A stretch of 64,000 nucleotides of DNA from Pararhizobium sp. IMCC3301. GTDB taxonomy: Bacteria; Pseudomonadota; Alphaproteobacteria; Rhizobiales; GCA-2746425. This document shows, piece by piece, positions 43,483 to 52,582 of this stretch. The stretch is from positions 682,001 to 746,000 of the forward strand of contig NZ_CP132336.1 of assembly GCF_030758315.1 (NCBI RefSeq). Reading direction: 5' to 3'. A model generated the notes under the pieces. The model saw nothing but the letters and a program-made list of their open reading frames with translations, searched no databases and was not told the DNA's origin. Position 1 is the first letter of the stretch, and each line of letters begins with the position of its first letter. The position numbers were made by a program, and so were the translations under genes.

Positions 43483-44387
43483 CCGGCATGGTCGAGCCGG
43501 GCGCTGATCACCGCTTTCACCCGTTCCAACAGACGCTCGGCTACAGGCAAAAGCGGGGCATCGGCACGCCAGACGACACCACCTTCGCGGATCGGCAGGG
43601 CGATGTTGGTGTCCACTACCTTGATCTCGGGATATGCATTGGCATGCGCGCGCGACAGAAAACCCAGTTTCTGGCTGTGGCGCAGAATATTGATCATGGC
43701 ACGAACCGAGTTGGTCTCCACCGATGGTGGCGGCAGATCGACGTCGTGTTGCCCGAACAATCGGCGCAACAATTGCCGGCCAAAGGTGTCGTACCCGGTC
43801 AGAACCCAGGATTCGCTGGCAAGTTGCGCCAATGTCTTGAGACCACCGCGATGGATCGGATGATCCTTGTGCGCCAGAATATGCATGTGTTCACGTAAAA
43901 GGATGCGCGTGCGATAGCCGCCCACGAAATAGTCGTCGGTCAGAGAGGCGAAGAACAGGTCGATTTCGCCCATATCCAGCTTGCGCCGCAACTCGTCGTT
44001 CAACGCCACTGTCAGATTGACGCGGACGCCGGGATGATCCCTCTGCAAATCAGAAATGGCGACAGGCAGGATTTCGTGAATCCAGTCCGGTCCGGCCCCG
44101 ATGCGCAATATGCCACCCGATCCGGTTTTCATGGCCGCAAGGTTTTCCGTCAAGCGATCGGTATTCTGTTCCAGCAATTGCGCATAGTCCAACACCAGCG
44201 CACCATAGGGTGTCAGCGCCATGGGCCGGGTGGTCCGGTCGAACAGGACGACATCAAGTTGCTTTTCCAGCTTGGCAATGGCCTGGGTCAAGGCCGGTTG
44301 CGACACGCCCAGTACGTTGGCCGCCACGGTCAGGTTTCGACTGGCACAGACAGCAACAAATTGGGGCAGACCGGTAAGATTCTTCAT
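43479..44387 (-). CDS. LysR-family transcriptional regulator
   Basis: The 302-residue regulator has the LysR helix-turn-helix (residues about 1-60; NLTVAANVLGVSQPALTQAIAKLEKQL) and the two-lobed effector domain. It lies upstream of the tctC-LarA operon, in the same direction, separated by the sulfatase relic, and is the natural candidate for its control, sensing a sulfated or free sugar acid. The start at 44387 (MKNLTGLPQFVAV) fits the family; upstream in-frame codons add an unlike stretch. Confidence 0.85.
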   Translation of the reverse strand: MKNLTGLPQFVAVCASRNLTVAANVLGVSQPALTQAIAKLEKQLDVVLFDRTTRPMALTPYGALVLDYAQLLEQNTDRLTENLAAMKTGSGGILRIGAGPDWIHEILPVAISDLQRDHPGVRVNLTVALNDELRRKLDMGEIDLFFASLTDDYFVGGYRTRILLREHMHILAHKDHPIHRGGLKTLAQLASESWVLTGYDTFGRQLLRRLFGQHDVDLPPPSVETNSVRAMINILRHSQKLGFLSRAHANAYPEIKVVDTNIALPIREGGVVWRADAPLLPVAERLLERVKAVISARLDHAG

Positions 44388-44520
44388 GATGCCAATCTGC
44401 AACGATTTTGATCGCCAGGACAACAGTTTTGAAATGGCAGGCCCTGCCGCCTCCCGGTGCCACACAGATGTAGAACGGGCCTGATACCGGCGGCGGCAGA
44501 ATCATACGTTAAGCTTTTTG

Positions 44521-44889
44521 TCATCGATTTTTCCATCTGTATTTGCTGTCAGCCGGATATGCGCCCTCCCGGAGGCGAGATATGCGCGAGAAGCTTCGTT
44601 GGTCAGTTGAGGCCACCGTGGCGGCATATTGCTCTTTGAGCTTCCAGCCCGTTTCATTCAGCATCAACCCCTCCAGTCTATAGGATGCCACGCCGAGGGT
44701 AGCTGGGACGATCCGGGTGGCGAAGGGGCCAAACTAATCAGACACATATGTCCAAGCCTTCAACCCCGGATCGTTGCCATATTTAGCATGGACAAGGTTC
44801 ATCGCCTCGCTTTGGCGCACAGTCGGCAAAAACTGCCCGTCACTGGACGCCGTATTGCCAACGTTGCCCGTGCCCCGTAATCGGGCCAT
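44521..44889 (-). pseudogene. Unrecognised gene with an in-frame TAG
   Basis: On the minus strand, a frame opens at ATG 44887-44889 (MARLRGTGNVGNTASSDGQF) and reads well to a TAG at 44734-44736 (AWTYVSD, stop). It then continues FGPFATRIVPATLGVASYRL and EGLMLNETGWKLKEQYAATV to a stop at 44521. Composition on both sides of the TAG looks protein-coding. I do not recognise the family. It is most likely a dead gene, with TAG read-through the less likely reading. Confidence 0.4.
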
Positions 44890-44901
44890 GGGCTATTTGA
44901 A

Positions 44902-45486
44902 TTGCGCCTCAATCTCCATGGCGAGCGCCCGGTTGATGGCATGTACCAGGTGCCGTTCCTTATTGAGGCGGGAGCGTTGTTGATATCTGGAAAGAGGGCC
45001 TTGTCAGAAACCGAGTGCCTGACGGCATTCGATGCCGTACGCGGCTCGATCCGCAATGTGGCGCGCACGGCCTATTCGCGTGGACGCCGAACTCTCTACA
45101 CGCTGACAGCTACCGATTTCCGAACATCGCTATGCAGACTCGGCGCTGGGATTTCAAATCTGACACCGGGCGCAGACCGCACGGTGGTGAATGGATTGAT
45201 CGGAGTGACACTCAGAAAATTGCGCTATCCCAAGCAAGAATCTGATGTAAATCAGCCAGCGATTCAAACATCAATTGGCCGCTTACTCTGTAAGGATTGT
45301 CCGCAAGCGCTGCACCTACGGCTCTATGCCTGGCTCAAACGGGGCCGCGTTTCGAGAGACGCAAGCGTCCGGAGAAAACGACCAGTTGATATTGGCAAGA
45401 CTGCGTTTGTGTCGTGTCGGCAGGGACAGATAAGCTGTTTTGAACTCGCCACAGCTTCCAAAAGGTCATCAGCATCTCCCTCATAA
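44902..45486 (+). CDS. DUF1488-like protein with an abnormal C-terminal extension
   Basis: Residues 10-72 (QVPFLIEAGALLI, LTAFDAVRGSIRNVARTAYS, RGRRTLYTLTATDF) match the DUF1488 pattern, small alphaproteobacterial proteins of about 85-95 residues that normally end near this point. Here the frame runs on for about 120 more residues with low-complexity Ser/Arg-rich content, so the native stop was probably lost by mutation. The start is a TTG at 44902. It may be a decaying gene. Confidence 0.45.
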   Translation: MRLNLHGERPVDGMYQVPFLIEAGALLISGKRALSETECLTAFDAVRGSIRNVARTAYSRGRRTLYTLTATDFRTSLCRLGAGISNLTPGADRTVVNGLIGVTLRKLRYPKQESDVNQPAIQTSIGRLLCKDCPQALHLRLYAWLKRGRVSRDASVRRKRPVDIGKTAFVSCRQGQISCFELATASKRSSASPS

Positions 45487-45553
45487 TTGCCTCGGCAGGC
45501 AATCCGGACTATGGTCTCCTCACCAAGTAGGGTTCATCTGGAGCTTGGATTCC

Positions 45554-45904
45554 ATGAAGCTGAAACTGATTTCTAACCTTTCATTCGCTTTTTTGCTGGT
45601 CTTTGCCGGCAATGGCTTTGCCCAACAGAAAGATTGGAATTCCGCGAAGTCGAACACCTCAACTGCTGTGTCTAAAGTGGATGCTAGGGCCTGCGAACAA
45701 GTTGGCGGCACGGTGCAAACACAGCCTGACGGATCGCTAGTGTGCGCCAATATGGCTGAATCGCCAACAGGTAAGAAGCGGCGCATTCCGGCCCAGGGAA
45801 CGACGGTTCCGTTTCCGTGTGCACCGCAAGGGTCGGGAGATCCCCTGAAGGGACTCGGCATACCGTCAGATGGCCCCAAGACGCCTTGCCCAACTCTGCA
45901 GTAG
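45554..45904 (+). CDS. Secreted hypothetical protein
   Basis: The 116-residue product starts with a clear Sec signal peptide (MKLKLISNLSFAFLLVFAGNGFA, cleavage after FAQQ or nearby). The mature part is short, polar and has four Cys (ACEQVGGTVQTQPDGSLVCA, FPCAPQG, TPCPTLQ), which could form two disulfides. The start is chosen at 45554 because of the signal peptide; the open frame extends upstream. No family is recognised. It is surrounded by gene debris, so its status is uncertain. Confidence 0.55.
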   Translation: MKLKLISNLSFAFLLVFAGNGFAQQKDWNSAKSNTSTAVSKVDARACEQVGGTVQTQPDGSLVCANMAESPTGKKRRIPAQGTTVPFPCAPQGSGDPLKGLGIPSDGPKTPCPTLQ

Positions 45905-46397
45905 CTGACAACAACCGCCGCGAAGATGTTCGCCCTTTCGATCAATCGTGAACTGGTACCAAGCTCATTGCGCGATCCTTTTGGTCTGCCTTTTGGGTTG
46001 CCGCTTTTGCCTGTTTGAATGCAAGCGTCCGAAAAACCCGATCTGTTACGCTGCTTGGGCGGCCTAGCGCCAAGGCATGAGTTCGTTGAGAGGATTGATT
46101 TTGTGATCAGCTTTCTGGGCGAGAACGGACGCTTACCAAAAAACCGAAATTGGTTTGGTTCAATATCGGATCTGCGGGACTTCGCCGACATTTGCGGATC
46201 CTCAGCATTTCCCTTCCCCCACAAGATGTGTACCACGACGAAATTCTCGGAATTGCATGCATCGGCCGAACCATGTCGTAAATGATAAGAAGTCAGCCGG
46301 ATTCTGGAAATAGGATCAAAGGCCGAACCGGCCGCCGAGATATGCCTTAGGTCTGATGGCGCGGCCCACACAAAATAGCTGTCAACGCCAGCCCGTC
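45905..46397. other. Gene-poor debris between the secreted protein and the RND operon
   Basis: Apart from the DUF5681-like remnant on the minus strand, nothing in these 493 bases is recognisable on either strand. Open frames of 88 (plus) and 293 (minus) residues exist but have no family features. Confidence 0.5.
45910..46071 (-). pseudogene. DUF5681-like fragment
   Basis: The minus strand encodes GARPPKQRNRSGFSDACIQT then GKSGNPKGRPKGSRNEL, the N-terminal signature of DUF5681 (GYGKPPK...F-PGQSGNPKGRPKG). That domain is typical of phage- or plasmid-associated proteins. Only about 50 residues match, and the longer open frame around it is not family-like, so it is a remnant. Confidence 0.5.
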
Positions 46398-49300
46398 TCA
46401 CCGGGCAGGCTGGTTGGCGCCAAGAACTGTCACCAGCCCGCGGCGCAGCCGGGTTTTCAGACCGTTGATGACACTGAACACCGAAGGCACGAACAGCAGC
46501 GACAGGACCGTTGATAACAGCAGGCCGCCAATAACGGCGACTGCCATCGGCGCGCGGAATTCGCCGCCCGTTCCAATGGCCAGGGCGCTGGGCACCATGC
46601 CGGCTGTCATCGCAATTGTGGTCATGACAATCGGCCGGGCGCGTTTGTGCCCGGCGTCCAGCATCGCCGTGTCGCGTTCGACGCCCTTGTTCATGGCTTC
46701 CAGGGCGAATTCGACCAGCATAATTGCATTTTTGGTGACAATACCCATCAGCATCAGGAAGCCGATGACGACAGACAGGCCGATTGCCGAACCGTTGAGG
46801 TACAGCGCGAAAATCGCACCGCCAATCGCCAGCGGCAGCGACAGCAAAATGGTGACCGGCGTCATGAAGCTGGAGAACAGCAGAACCAGCACCACATAGA
46901 CCAGCAGAATGCCGGCCCCCATGGCCAGGCCGAACTGGGTAAAGATTTCGCCCATCACCTCAGCATCACCTGCGCTCTGGATGGATGTTCCAGGCGGCAT
47001 GTTATTGGCGATTTCCAGTTTGTTGATGGCTTCCGTGGCTGGCCCCAGTAACACTCCCCCGGCGAGGTCGGCCTCGACCGTGGTACGATAGCGCCGGTCA
47101 TAGCGCTCGATTGAGCTGGGTCCGGTTGACAGTTTCACATCGGCGACAACGCCAAGCGGAACGGGTTTTCCCTTGGTGCTTGGAATGCGTTGTCCGGCCA
47201 TCTGAAACAAATCGTTGCGCACCTCTTCTTCCATCCGCACAATGATCGGCAATTGTCGCTCGCCGGTGTTGAATTTGGCCAGATTTCCGCCGGTATCACC
47301 AATCGTCGCAATGCGGATGGTGCTCGCCAGGGCTGACGCCGTCACGCCCAGTTCCGCTGCCAGTTCGGGCTTCGGCGTAATCTGGATTTCAGGCCGCACC
47401 AGCGACGCGGTGGTCGAGGCATTTTCAACCGATGGCAGATTATTCATCTGCACCGCCAGTTTCCGGGCGGCCTCTGCGGCAGCCTCTTCGCTGTCACCCA
47501 GCACGCTGATTGAAATGTCGCGCGCGCCATTTTCATTCAGCACTTTCAGCCGCACGTCAGGCACATCGGCCAGCGCCGCCTCAATATCGGCGGTGATCTC
47601 ATCCGAGCTGCGCGCGCGCTCATCTTTTTGGCCGTAATTGACGACAATGGTGGCTTTGGTGTCTCCTTGGCTGCCATCGACAAAAACATTCCGGACGTCC
47701 GGGATTTTTGCCACCAAAGCGGACACATCCCGTGCCGCAACACGGGTTTCGCTCAAGGTTGAACCGGGCGGTAATTCCAGCGAGACGCTGGTACGTCCGG
47801 TGTCGGAGGCGGGAACAAACTCGGTCGGCAACAAAGTGGCGGAAAACAGCGAGGCTGCGAAAATCAGGATACCAAGGAAAAGCGTAATGGCGCGGTGGCG
47901 CAGGGTCCAGGCCAGCACCCGCATATAGCGGCGCATGATGAAACCGTCGCTCTCCTGCTCCGGCTCAATGCCGTCTTTAAGGAAATATGCCGCCATCATC
48001 GGGGTGATCAGACGCGCCACCAGCAGCGAGAACAGAACAGCCACTGCAACGGTGAGACCGAATTGTTTAAAATACTGACCGGCAATCCCGCTCATGAAGC
48101 TGACCGGCGCAAACACGGCGACAATGGTGAAGCTGATGGCAATCACGGTCATGCCGATTTCATCGGCCGCCTCTTCCGAGGCCTCATAGGCCGGTTTGCC
48201 CATCTGAATGTGACGCACAATGTTTTCGATTTCCACAATCGCATCATCCACCAGTATGCCGGTGACGAGTGTGATGCCCAGCAGGCTGACCGTGTTAAGC
48301 GAGAAGCCCAGCCAGTCCATGACGATGAAAGTAGGAATTACCGAGAGCGGCAAGGCAACTGCAGTGATGATGGTGGCGCGCCAATTGCGCAGGAACAAAA
48401 ACACCACAATGATTGCCAGTGCCGCACCCTCATAAAGGGTTGTCATGGCGCTGGTATAATTTCCTCCGGTGTAGATCGTTGCATCATCGATCAGTGTAAA
48501 ACTGACATTGGGATAGACTTCAATGATCTGCTCCAGGCGCTGCTTTGCGTTGTCGCCGGCCACAAGGTCACTGGCGCCGGTTGCGCGAAACACGCCAAAG
48601 GCGACAACCGGCTGGCCATCGGAAAGCGCAAACGAACTGGCCGCGGTCGAGCCATCAAAAACCTTGCCGATCTGGTCAAGGCGGACGGTGGTGCCGGAAC
48701 TCAGCGTAAGCGGTGTCGCCGCCAATTGCTCGATCGTGTCGGCACCGCCAAGCGCCCTGATGCTATATTCCTGACCGGCGAGGTTGCCGCTGCCGCCGCC
48801 AAGATCAATATTGATCTGGCGCAGCTGATTATTCACCTCCGCTGCAGTCAGCCCAAGGGCGAGAAGACGATCAGGATCAAGATCCACCTGGATCGCCCGG
48901 TCACCACCGCCGATCCGCGAGACTTTCCCCACACCTGAAACTGTGGTCAGTTCGCGGGCGACAATCTCATCGACAAAATAGGACAGTTCCTCAATTGAAG
49001 TGGTGGGATCGGACACCGCATAGGTGAGGATCGGCATTCCAGTCACATCGAGACGCTTGATCAACGGTTCGGTTATGTTTTCCGGAAGATCGCCGCGCAC
49101 ATTGGCGACTGCGTCCTTGATATCATTCAACGCTTGGGTGCTGTCAGTCTCCAGGGCAAATTCTATCGTGATACTGGCAGATCCGTCAGTTGCATTTGTG
49201 GTGACATGCTTGACACCGGCCACATCAGATACCGCGCTTTCAATCGGCTTTGCCAGTTGCGAGGCAATTTCCGACGGTGCTGCGCCGGGCTGGCCGATGC

Positions 49301-49442
49301 CGATGGTGATGATCGGAATATCAATATTGGGGAACTGGGTGACAGGCAGCCGGCCAAAGCTGACAAGCCCGACAATGACCAGCACCAGAAACAGCGCAAT
49401 CGATGGAACCGGCTTGTGGATGGCCCAGGCTGACAGGTTCAT
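46398..49442 (-). CDS. RND efflux permease (AcrB/HAE1-like)
   Basis: The 1014-residue protein is an RND exporter of the drug or solvent type, with 12 membrane helices and two large periplasmic loops. It starts MNLSAWAIHKPVPSIALFLV. The proton-relay Asp pair is in TGILVDDAIVEIENI (helix 4) and the Lys in MGIVTKNAIMLVEFAL (helix 10), so it should be active. It overlaps the adaptor gene by four bases. No outer-membrane TolC gene is seen nearby. The divergent MarR/GbsR gene at 50823 is the likely regulator. Confidence 0.92.
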   Translation of the reverse strand: MNLSAWAIHKPVPSIALFLVLVIVGLVSFGRLPVTQFPNIDIPIITIGIGQPGAAPSEIASQLAKPIESAVSDVAGVKHVTTNATDGSASITIEFALETDSTQALNDIKDAVANVRGDLPENITEPLIKRLDVTGMPILTYAVSDPTTSIEELSYFVDEIVARELTTVSGVGKVSRIGGGDRAIQVDLDPDRLLALGLTAAEVNNQLRQINIDLGGGSGNLAGQEYSIRALGGADTIEQLAATPLTLSSGTTVRLDQIGKVFDGSTAASSFALSDGQPVVAFGVFRATGASDLVAGDNAKQRLEQIIEVYPNVSFTLIDDATIYTGGNYTSAMTTLYEGAALAIIVVFLFLRNWRATIITAVALPLSVIPTFIVMDWLGFSLNTVSLLGITLVTGILVDDAIVEIENIVRHIQMGKPAYEASEEAADEIGMTVIAISFTIVAVFAPVSFMSGIAGQYFKQFGLTVAVAVLFSLLVARLITPMMAAYFLKDGIEPEQESDGFIMRRYMRVLAWTLRHRAITLFLGILIFAASLFSATLLPTEFVPASDTGRTSVSLELPPGSTLSETRVAARDVSALVAKIPDVRNVFVDGSQGDTKATIVVNYGQKDERARSSDEITADIEAALADVPDVRLKVLNENGARDISISVLGDSEEAAAEAARKLAVQMNNLPSVENASTTASLVRPEIQITPKPELAAELGVTASALASTIRIATIGDTGGNLAKFNTGERQLPIIVRMEEEVRNDLFQMAGQRIPSTKGKPVPLGVVADVKLSTGPSSIERYDRRYRTTVEADLAGGVLLGPATEAINKLEIANNMPPGTSIQSAGDAEVMGEIFTQFGLAMGAGILLVYVVLVLLFSSFMTPVTILLSLPLAIGGAIFALYLNGSAIGLSVVIGFLMLMGIVTKNAIMLVEFALEAMNKGVERDTAMLDAGHKRARPIVMTTIAMTAGMVPSALAIGTGGEFRAPMAVAVIGGLLLSTVLSLLFVPSVFSVINGLKTRLRRGLVTVLGANQPAR

Positions 49443-50629
49443 CGGGCTGCTTCCGCATTTGCGGCATCTTCGGCAAAGACCGGTTTGATGACGTCGCCAT
49501 CGGTAAAGAACGCCCCTGCCCTGGCAATCACAAGCTCGTCCGGTTGCAGACCACTGATGATTTCGCGTCTGTTTTCCCAGATCAGACCGGCGACAACAGG
49601 GGTTTTACTGACCGTGTCGTTCTTGACCGCAAGCACATAAGTGCCGGACTTGTCGGTCAGAATCGCAGTCGCCGGCACGGTTGCAGAGATGCGCTGCGCC
49701 GTCACAATCCAGCCGCCGGCAAAAAGACCGGTGCGAAGACCGGGTGCCTCGGTCATCTCAATTCTTATGGTTCCCAGCCGTGTTGCCGGATCAACCGTCG
49801 GTGAAATGCGTCTGATTATTCCACGCACCGAACCGGCACCTGCTATATCCAATTCTGCCGCATCACCGGTTTCAATCTGGCCGAGCGCGGTTTCAATCAC
49901 TTCCGCTTCAACTTCAACAATGCCGTCGCGGATAATTTTGTAGATCGGTTCGCCGCTGGATGATGCAATTGCGCCAATCTGTCCGTTGCGTTCGGAGACC
50001 AGACCGTCTGTCGGAGCTGCGATTTCGGCACGCGACAGATTGAGGTTCGCAATATCCAGTTGCGCCTGCGCCTGTTGGCGTTGCGCCATCGCCACCGCCA
50101 GCCCGCCCTGTGCTGAAGACAATTGAGCATCGGCCGTTTGTGCCGCCGCCAGGGCCTGATCCAGTGCCGCCTGACTGGTGCTGCCGGACTTGCGCAATTG
50201 TTGCGCCCTGTCGAGCGCAGCATCGGCCTGCACTTTTGACGCCTGAGCTGTATCAATTCCGCTTCTGGCCTGTTCGATCGCGGCTTCTGCCCTTGTCAAT
50301 TCCGCCGCGGCCTGGGCGACCTGAACTGTAAGAGTACTGTTCGACAGCACGACCAGACTGTCCCCTGTCCTGACGCTATCACCGACTTCGACAGTCAGAG
50401 ATTCGATAAGAAATCCGTTGATTTCCGGATAAATCAGAACCTCTTCGCGCGCGACGCTTGTTCCGGAAATCGGCACCCGTCCGATGATTTCTCCCAGTTC
50501 CACCCTGGCAACTGTGACAGTTGAGATTTTTTGCGAGCTTGCCTGCTGGGAAAATGCCGGCGTGCCGAAAACACCAAATGCGCCGCAAAGCGTCAGCACG
50601 GCGGCACAGGCGCATAATTGATGTCTCAT
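49439..50629 (-). CDS. RND periplasmic adaptor (membrane-fusion protein)
   Basis: The 396-residue protein has a signal peptide (MRHQLCACAAVLTLCGAFGV), a biotinyl-lipoyl half (SGTSVAREEVLIYPEINGFL, LTVEVGDSVRTGDSLVVLSN), and a long Ala/Gln-rich coiled coil that is broken by SGSTSQAALDQ. A returning lipoyl half and a beta-barrel domain follow. It joins the permease to an outer-membrane channel. The ATG at 50629 gives the best signal peptide; TTG and GTG codons further upstream are alternatives. Confidence 0.88.
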   Translation of the reverse strand: MRHQLCACAAVLTLCGAFGVFGTPAFSQQASSQKISTVTVARVELGEIIGRVPISGTSVAREEVLIYPEINGFLIESLTVEVGDSVRTGDSLVVLSNSTLTVQVAQAAAELTRAEAAIEQARSGIDTAQASKVQADAALDRAQQLRKSGSTSQAALDQALAAAQTADAQLSSAQGGLAVAMAQRQQAQAQLDIANLNLSRAEIAAPTDGLVSERNGQIGAIASSSGEPIYKIIRDGIVEVEAEVIETALGQIETGDAAELDIAGAGSVRGIIRRISPTVDPATRLGTIRIEMTEAPGLRTGLFAGGWIVTAQRISATVPATAILTDKSGTYVLAVKNDTVSKTPVVAGLIWENRREIISGLQPDELVIARAGAFFTDGDVIKPVFAEDAANAEAAR

Positions 50630-50705
50630 GACCAAAGCTTTCACTATTTTGCCGAAAGGGACCGCCAATAGGGTGTCCCGGACTGAATTGGTAGCAGATA
50701 TCAGT

Positions 50706-50779
50706 GTTCAGTCATAATTGAACGCTCTATACAAAACCGGAAAACCAGCGTCAATCATTTTATTCAGTATTGACTGAAT
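50706..50779. promoter_or_regulatory. Two palindromes in the RND/MarR divergent promoter
   Basis: ATTCAGT-ATTG-ACTGAAT (50762-50779) is a perfect palindrome with 7-base arms, and GTTCA-N8-TGAAC (50706-50723) is a second one sharing the TTCAGT core. Such paired sites between an efflux operon and its regulator are typical of autoregulated repressors. Confidence 0.55.
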
Positions 50780-50822
50780 GAACTGCTCACGCTAAATGAA
50801 GTTGGTTGTTTGGAGTGAAGTC

Positions 50823-51278
50823 ATGTCGCGCGAGTTTGCCAAAATCAGAGAACAATTCATCGAGCAAATCGGTCTGGTGGCCCAGGGCGAAGGTATGCCC
50901 CGCATTGCAGGGCGCTTGATGGGACTGATGGTGTTTGACGGTAAGCCACGTTCATTCGGTGAATTGGCCAGAGAACTCAATGTCAGCCGCGGCAGCATCA
51001 GCACCAATGCCCGGATGCTGGAGGAACGGGGTTTTATCGAACGGCTCGGAATTGCCGGCGACCGTCAGGATTATTTCCAGCTCGCCGAAAACCCATATGA
51101 AATGCTCTTGAAAAATGCGGCCGCACGGGCGCGCAAAGCCGAGGCTCTGATTGGCCGGACTGCCGATGCCCTTGCCGCAGAGCAGACGGACATCACTGCG
51201 CGCATTGATGAGTTTCAGAATTTCTACAAAACGATTGCCGCCAGTATTGACGAGGCAGCAAACTCCTTTCGCAAATAG
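50823..51278 (+). CDS. MarR/GbsR-type winged-helix regulator
   Basis: The 151-residue protein has a winged helix with GKPRSFGELARELNVSRGSI and STNARMLEERGFIERLG, matching GbsR-like MarR relatives, and a long C-terminal helix probably used for dimerisation. The start at 50823 (MSREFAKIREQF) has a GGAGTGA site; an ATG 27 bases earlier is also in frame. It is divergent from the RND adaptor gene and is likely its repressor. Confidence 0.82.
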   Translation: MSREFAKIREQFIEQIGLVAQGEGMPRIAGRLMGLMVFDGKPRSFGELARELNVSRGSISTNARMLEERGFIERLGIAGDRQDYFQLAENPYEMLLKNAAARARKAEALIGRTADALAAEQTDITARIDEFQNFYKTIAASIDEAANSFRK

Positions 51279-51375
51279 CTTCAGCTCAAGCCAGGCACAG
51301 GCGGTTCCGGGGCAACCCGGCGGGCGCGTAGTCGGAGCCCGGACAAGTCCTATGATCAATCCCAATTGACGTTGC

Positions 51376-51392
51376 GATAGCCTGAAGCTATC
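51376..51392. promoter_or_regulatory. LysR-type operator, copy 1
   Basis: GATAGC-CTGAA-GCTATC is a 17-base palindrome with the LysR T-N11-A form (ATAG-N7-CTAT), 39 bases before the lysR start. A near-identical one is at 52440-52456. Confidence 0.65.
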
Positions 51393-51430
51393 ACACTGCA
51401 CGGCATTTTGCACTTCGGAGGACCGCTCGG

Positions 51431-52336
51431 TTGGATCTGCGTCAAATCAGTTATTTTCTCCGCGTTGTTGAAGAGGGCAACGTCACACGGGCGGCCGAGA
51501 AGCTGAACATTGCCCAGCCGACCTTGTCGAAAAGCATCAAATATCTTGAACGGCAGCTGGATGTGCAGTTGTTTGAACGCCTGCCGCGCGGCGTTAAACT
51601 GACCATATATGGCGAAAAACTGCTGGAGCATGCCAGACATGTCGAAGTTCAGGTCACAACGGCTGTCGATGATCTGAAAGGCATCCGCAGCGGCAATGTC
51701 GGCAATGTGCGGATCGGGGCCGGTCCGTCCTGGTTGCGCCGCCTGCTGCCCGAGGCCATCGCTCTTGTCTTGCGGGAACGGCCAGACATCACGATCAACG
51801 TCAGCGGAGGGTTTGACGAGGCCCTGCTAAAGGCATTGTCGGCCGGACATCTGGACTTTGTCCTTGCCGAATTGCCCTTGCGCGGGCCGGAGCCTGAATT
51901 CCGTGCCGAGCAGTTGACCGAAGACCGGCTGTGTATCTGTGCCCGTGCCGGCCATGCGCTGCAGGACCGCAAAAACATAACCCTGACAGAACTTCAGGAC
52001 TATCAGTGGGTGCTGCCCCCGGCTCCAACCCTGGCGCGCAAGAAGCTAGACGCCTTTCTTCTGACTCACGGGCTGAAACTGCCAAAGCGCGTGACAGTGT
52101 CGGATTCGCTGGGCTTCATGTTGTCGCTGATCCGCCGCTCCGACGCCATCACCTATACCACCATGTCGATCCTCACATCCGAGGATGGCCAGGGCATCGT
52201 CCTGCTGGATGTCCCGGCCGTCGAAGTGGTCAGAGGCGCCGGGCTGATTTTCAGAAAACCCATCCTCGTCTCACCAGCCGTCAATTTTGTTGCCGATGTG
52301 GTGCGGCGTATCGCTGCCGAAAATCCGAAAAACTGA
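51431..52336 (+). CDS. LysR-family regulator of the ABC-sulfatase operon
   Basis: The 301-residue regulator begins with a TTG codon (MDLRQISYFLRVVEEGNVTR) and has the standard helix-turn-helix AAEKLNIAQPTLSKSIKYL and a two-lobed effector domain. It precedes the sugar-ABC/sulfatase operon in the same direction. Matching 17-base palindromes lie in front of this gene (51376) and of the operon (52440), so it probably controls both itself and the operon. Confidence 0.9.
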   Translation: MDLRQISYFLRVVEEGNVTRAAEKLNIAQPTLSKSIKYLERQLDVQLFERLPRGVKLTIYGEKLLEHARHVEVQVTTAVDDLKGIRSGNVGNVRIGAGPSWLRRLLPEAIALVLRERPDITINVSGGFDEALLKALSAGHLDFVLAELPLRGPEPEFRAEQLTEDRLCICARAGHALQDRKNITLTELQDYQWVLPPAPTLARKKLDAFLLTHGLKLPKRVTVSDSLGFMLSLIRRSDAITYTTMSILTSEDGQGIVLLDVPAVEVVRGAGLIFRKPILVSPAVNFVADVVRRIAAENPKN

Positions 52337-52439
52337 GCTGAAGGGGTTTCCGGGTGAACCTTTTGAGCGGAATTGCTCCCAACCGCCCGGTCCGCAATCT
52401 CTGCGATAAAAGTCCGACCCTATCAACCACACCCTGAAA

Positions 52440-52456
52440 CATAGCCAAGAGCTATG
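52440..52456. promoter_or_regulatory. LysR-type operator, copy 2
   Basis: CATAGC-CAAGA-GCTATG repeats the palindrome of 51376-51392 (the central ATAGCC and GCTAT blocks are identical). It lies 127 bases upstream of the solute-binding protein start. Confidence 0.65.
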
Positions 52457-52582
52457 GCAGACCGAATTATAATCATTTGTGGAATTGTTAATTCGATGGT
52501 TTCCTAGTTTTGTCACCGCGTGTTTTCCCTCGAGACCAACCTCGATGCAAAGCACTGTGGTTTAATTGGGAGGAAAAACCGA

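Noticed and set aside
45520-46401. A 293-residue minus-strand gene
   Set aside because: Only about 50 residues match a known domain (DUF5681). The rest covers the secreted-protein gene on the other strand and has no ribosome-binding site, so it is treated as a remnant.
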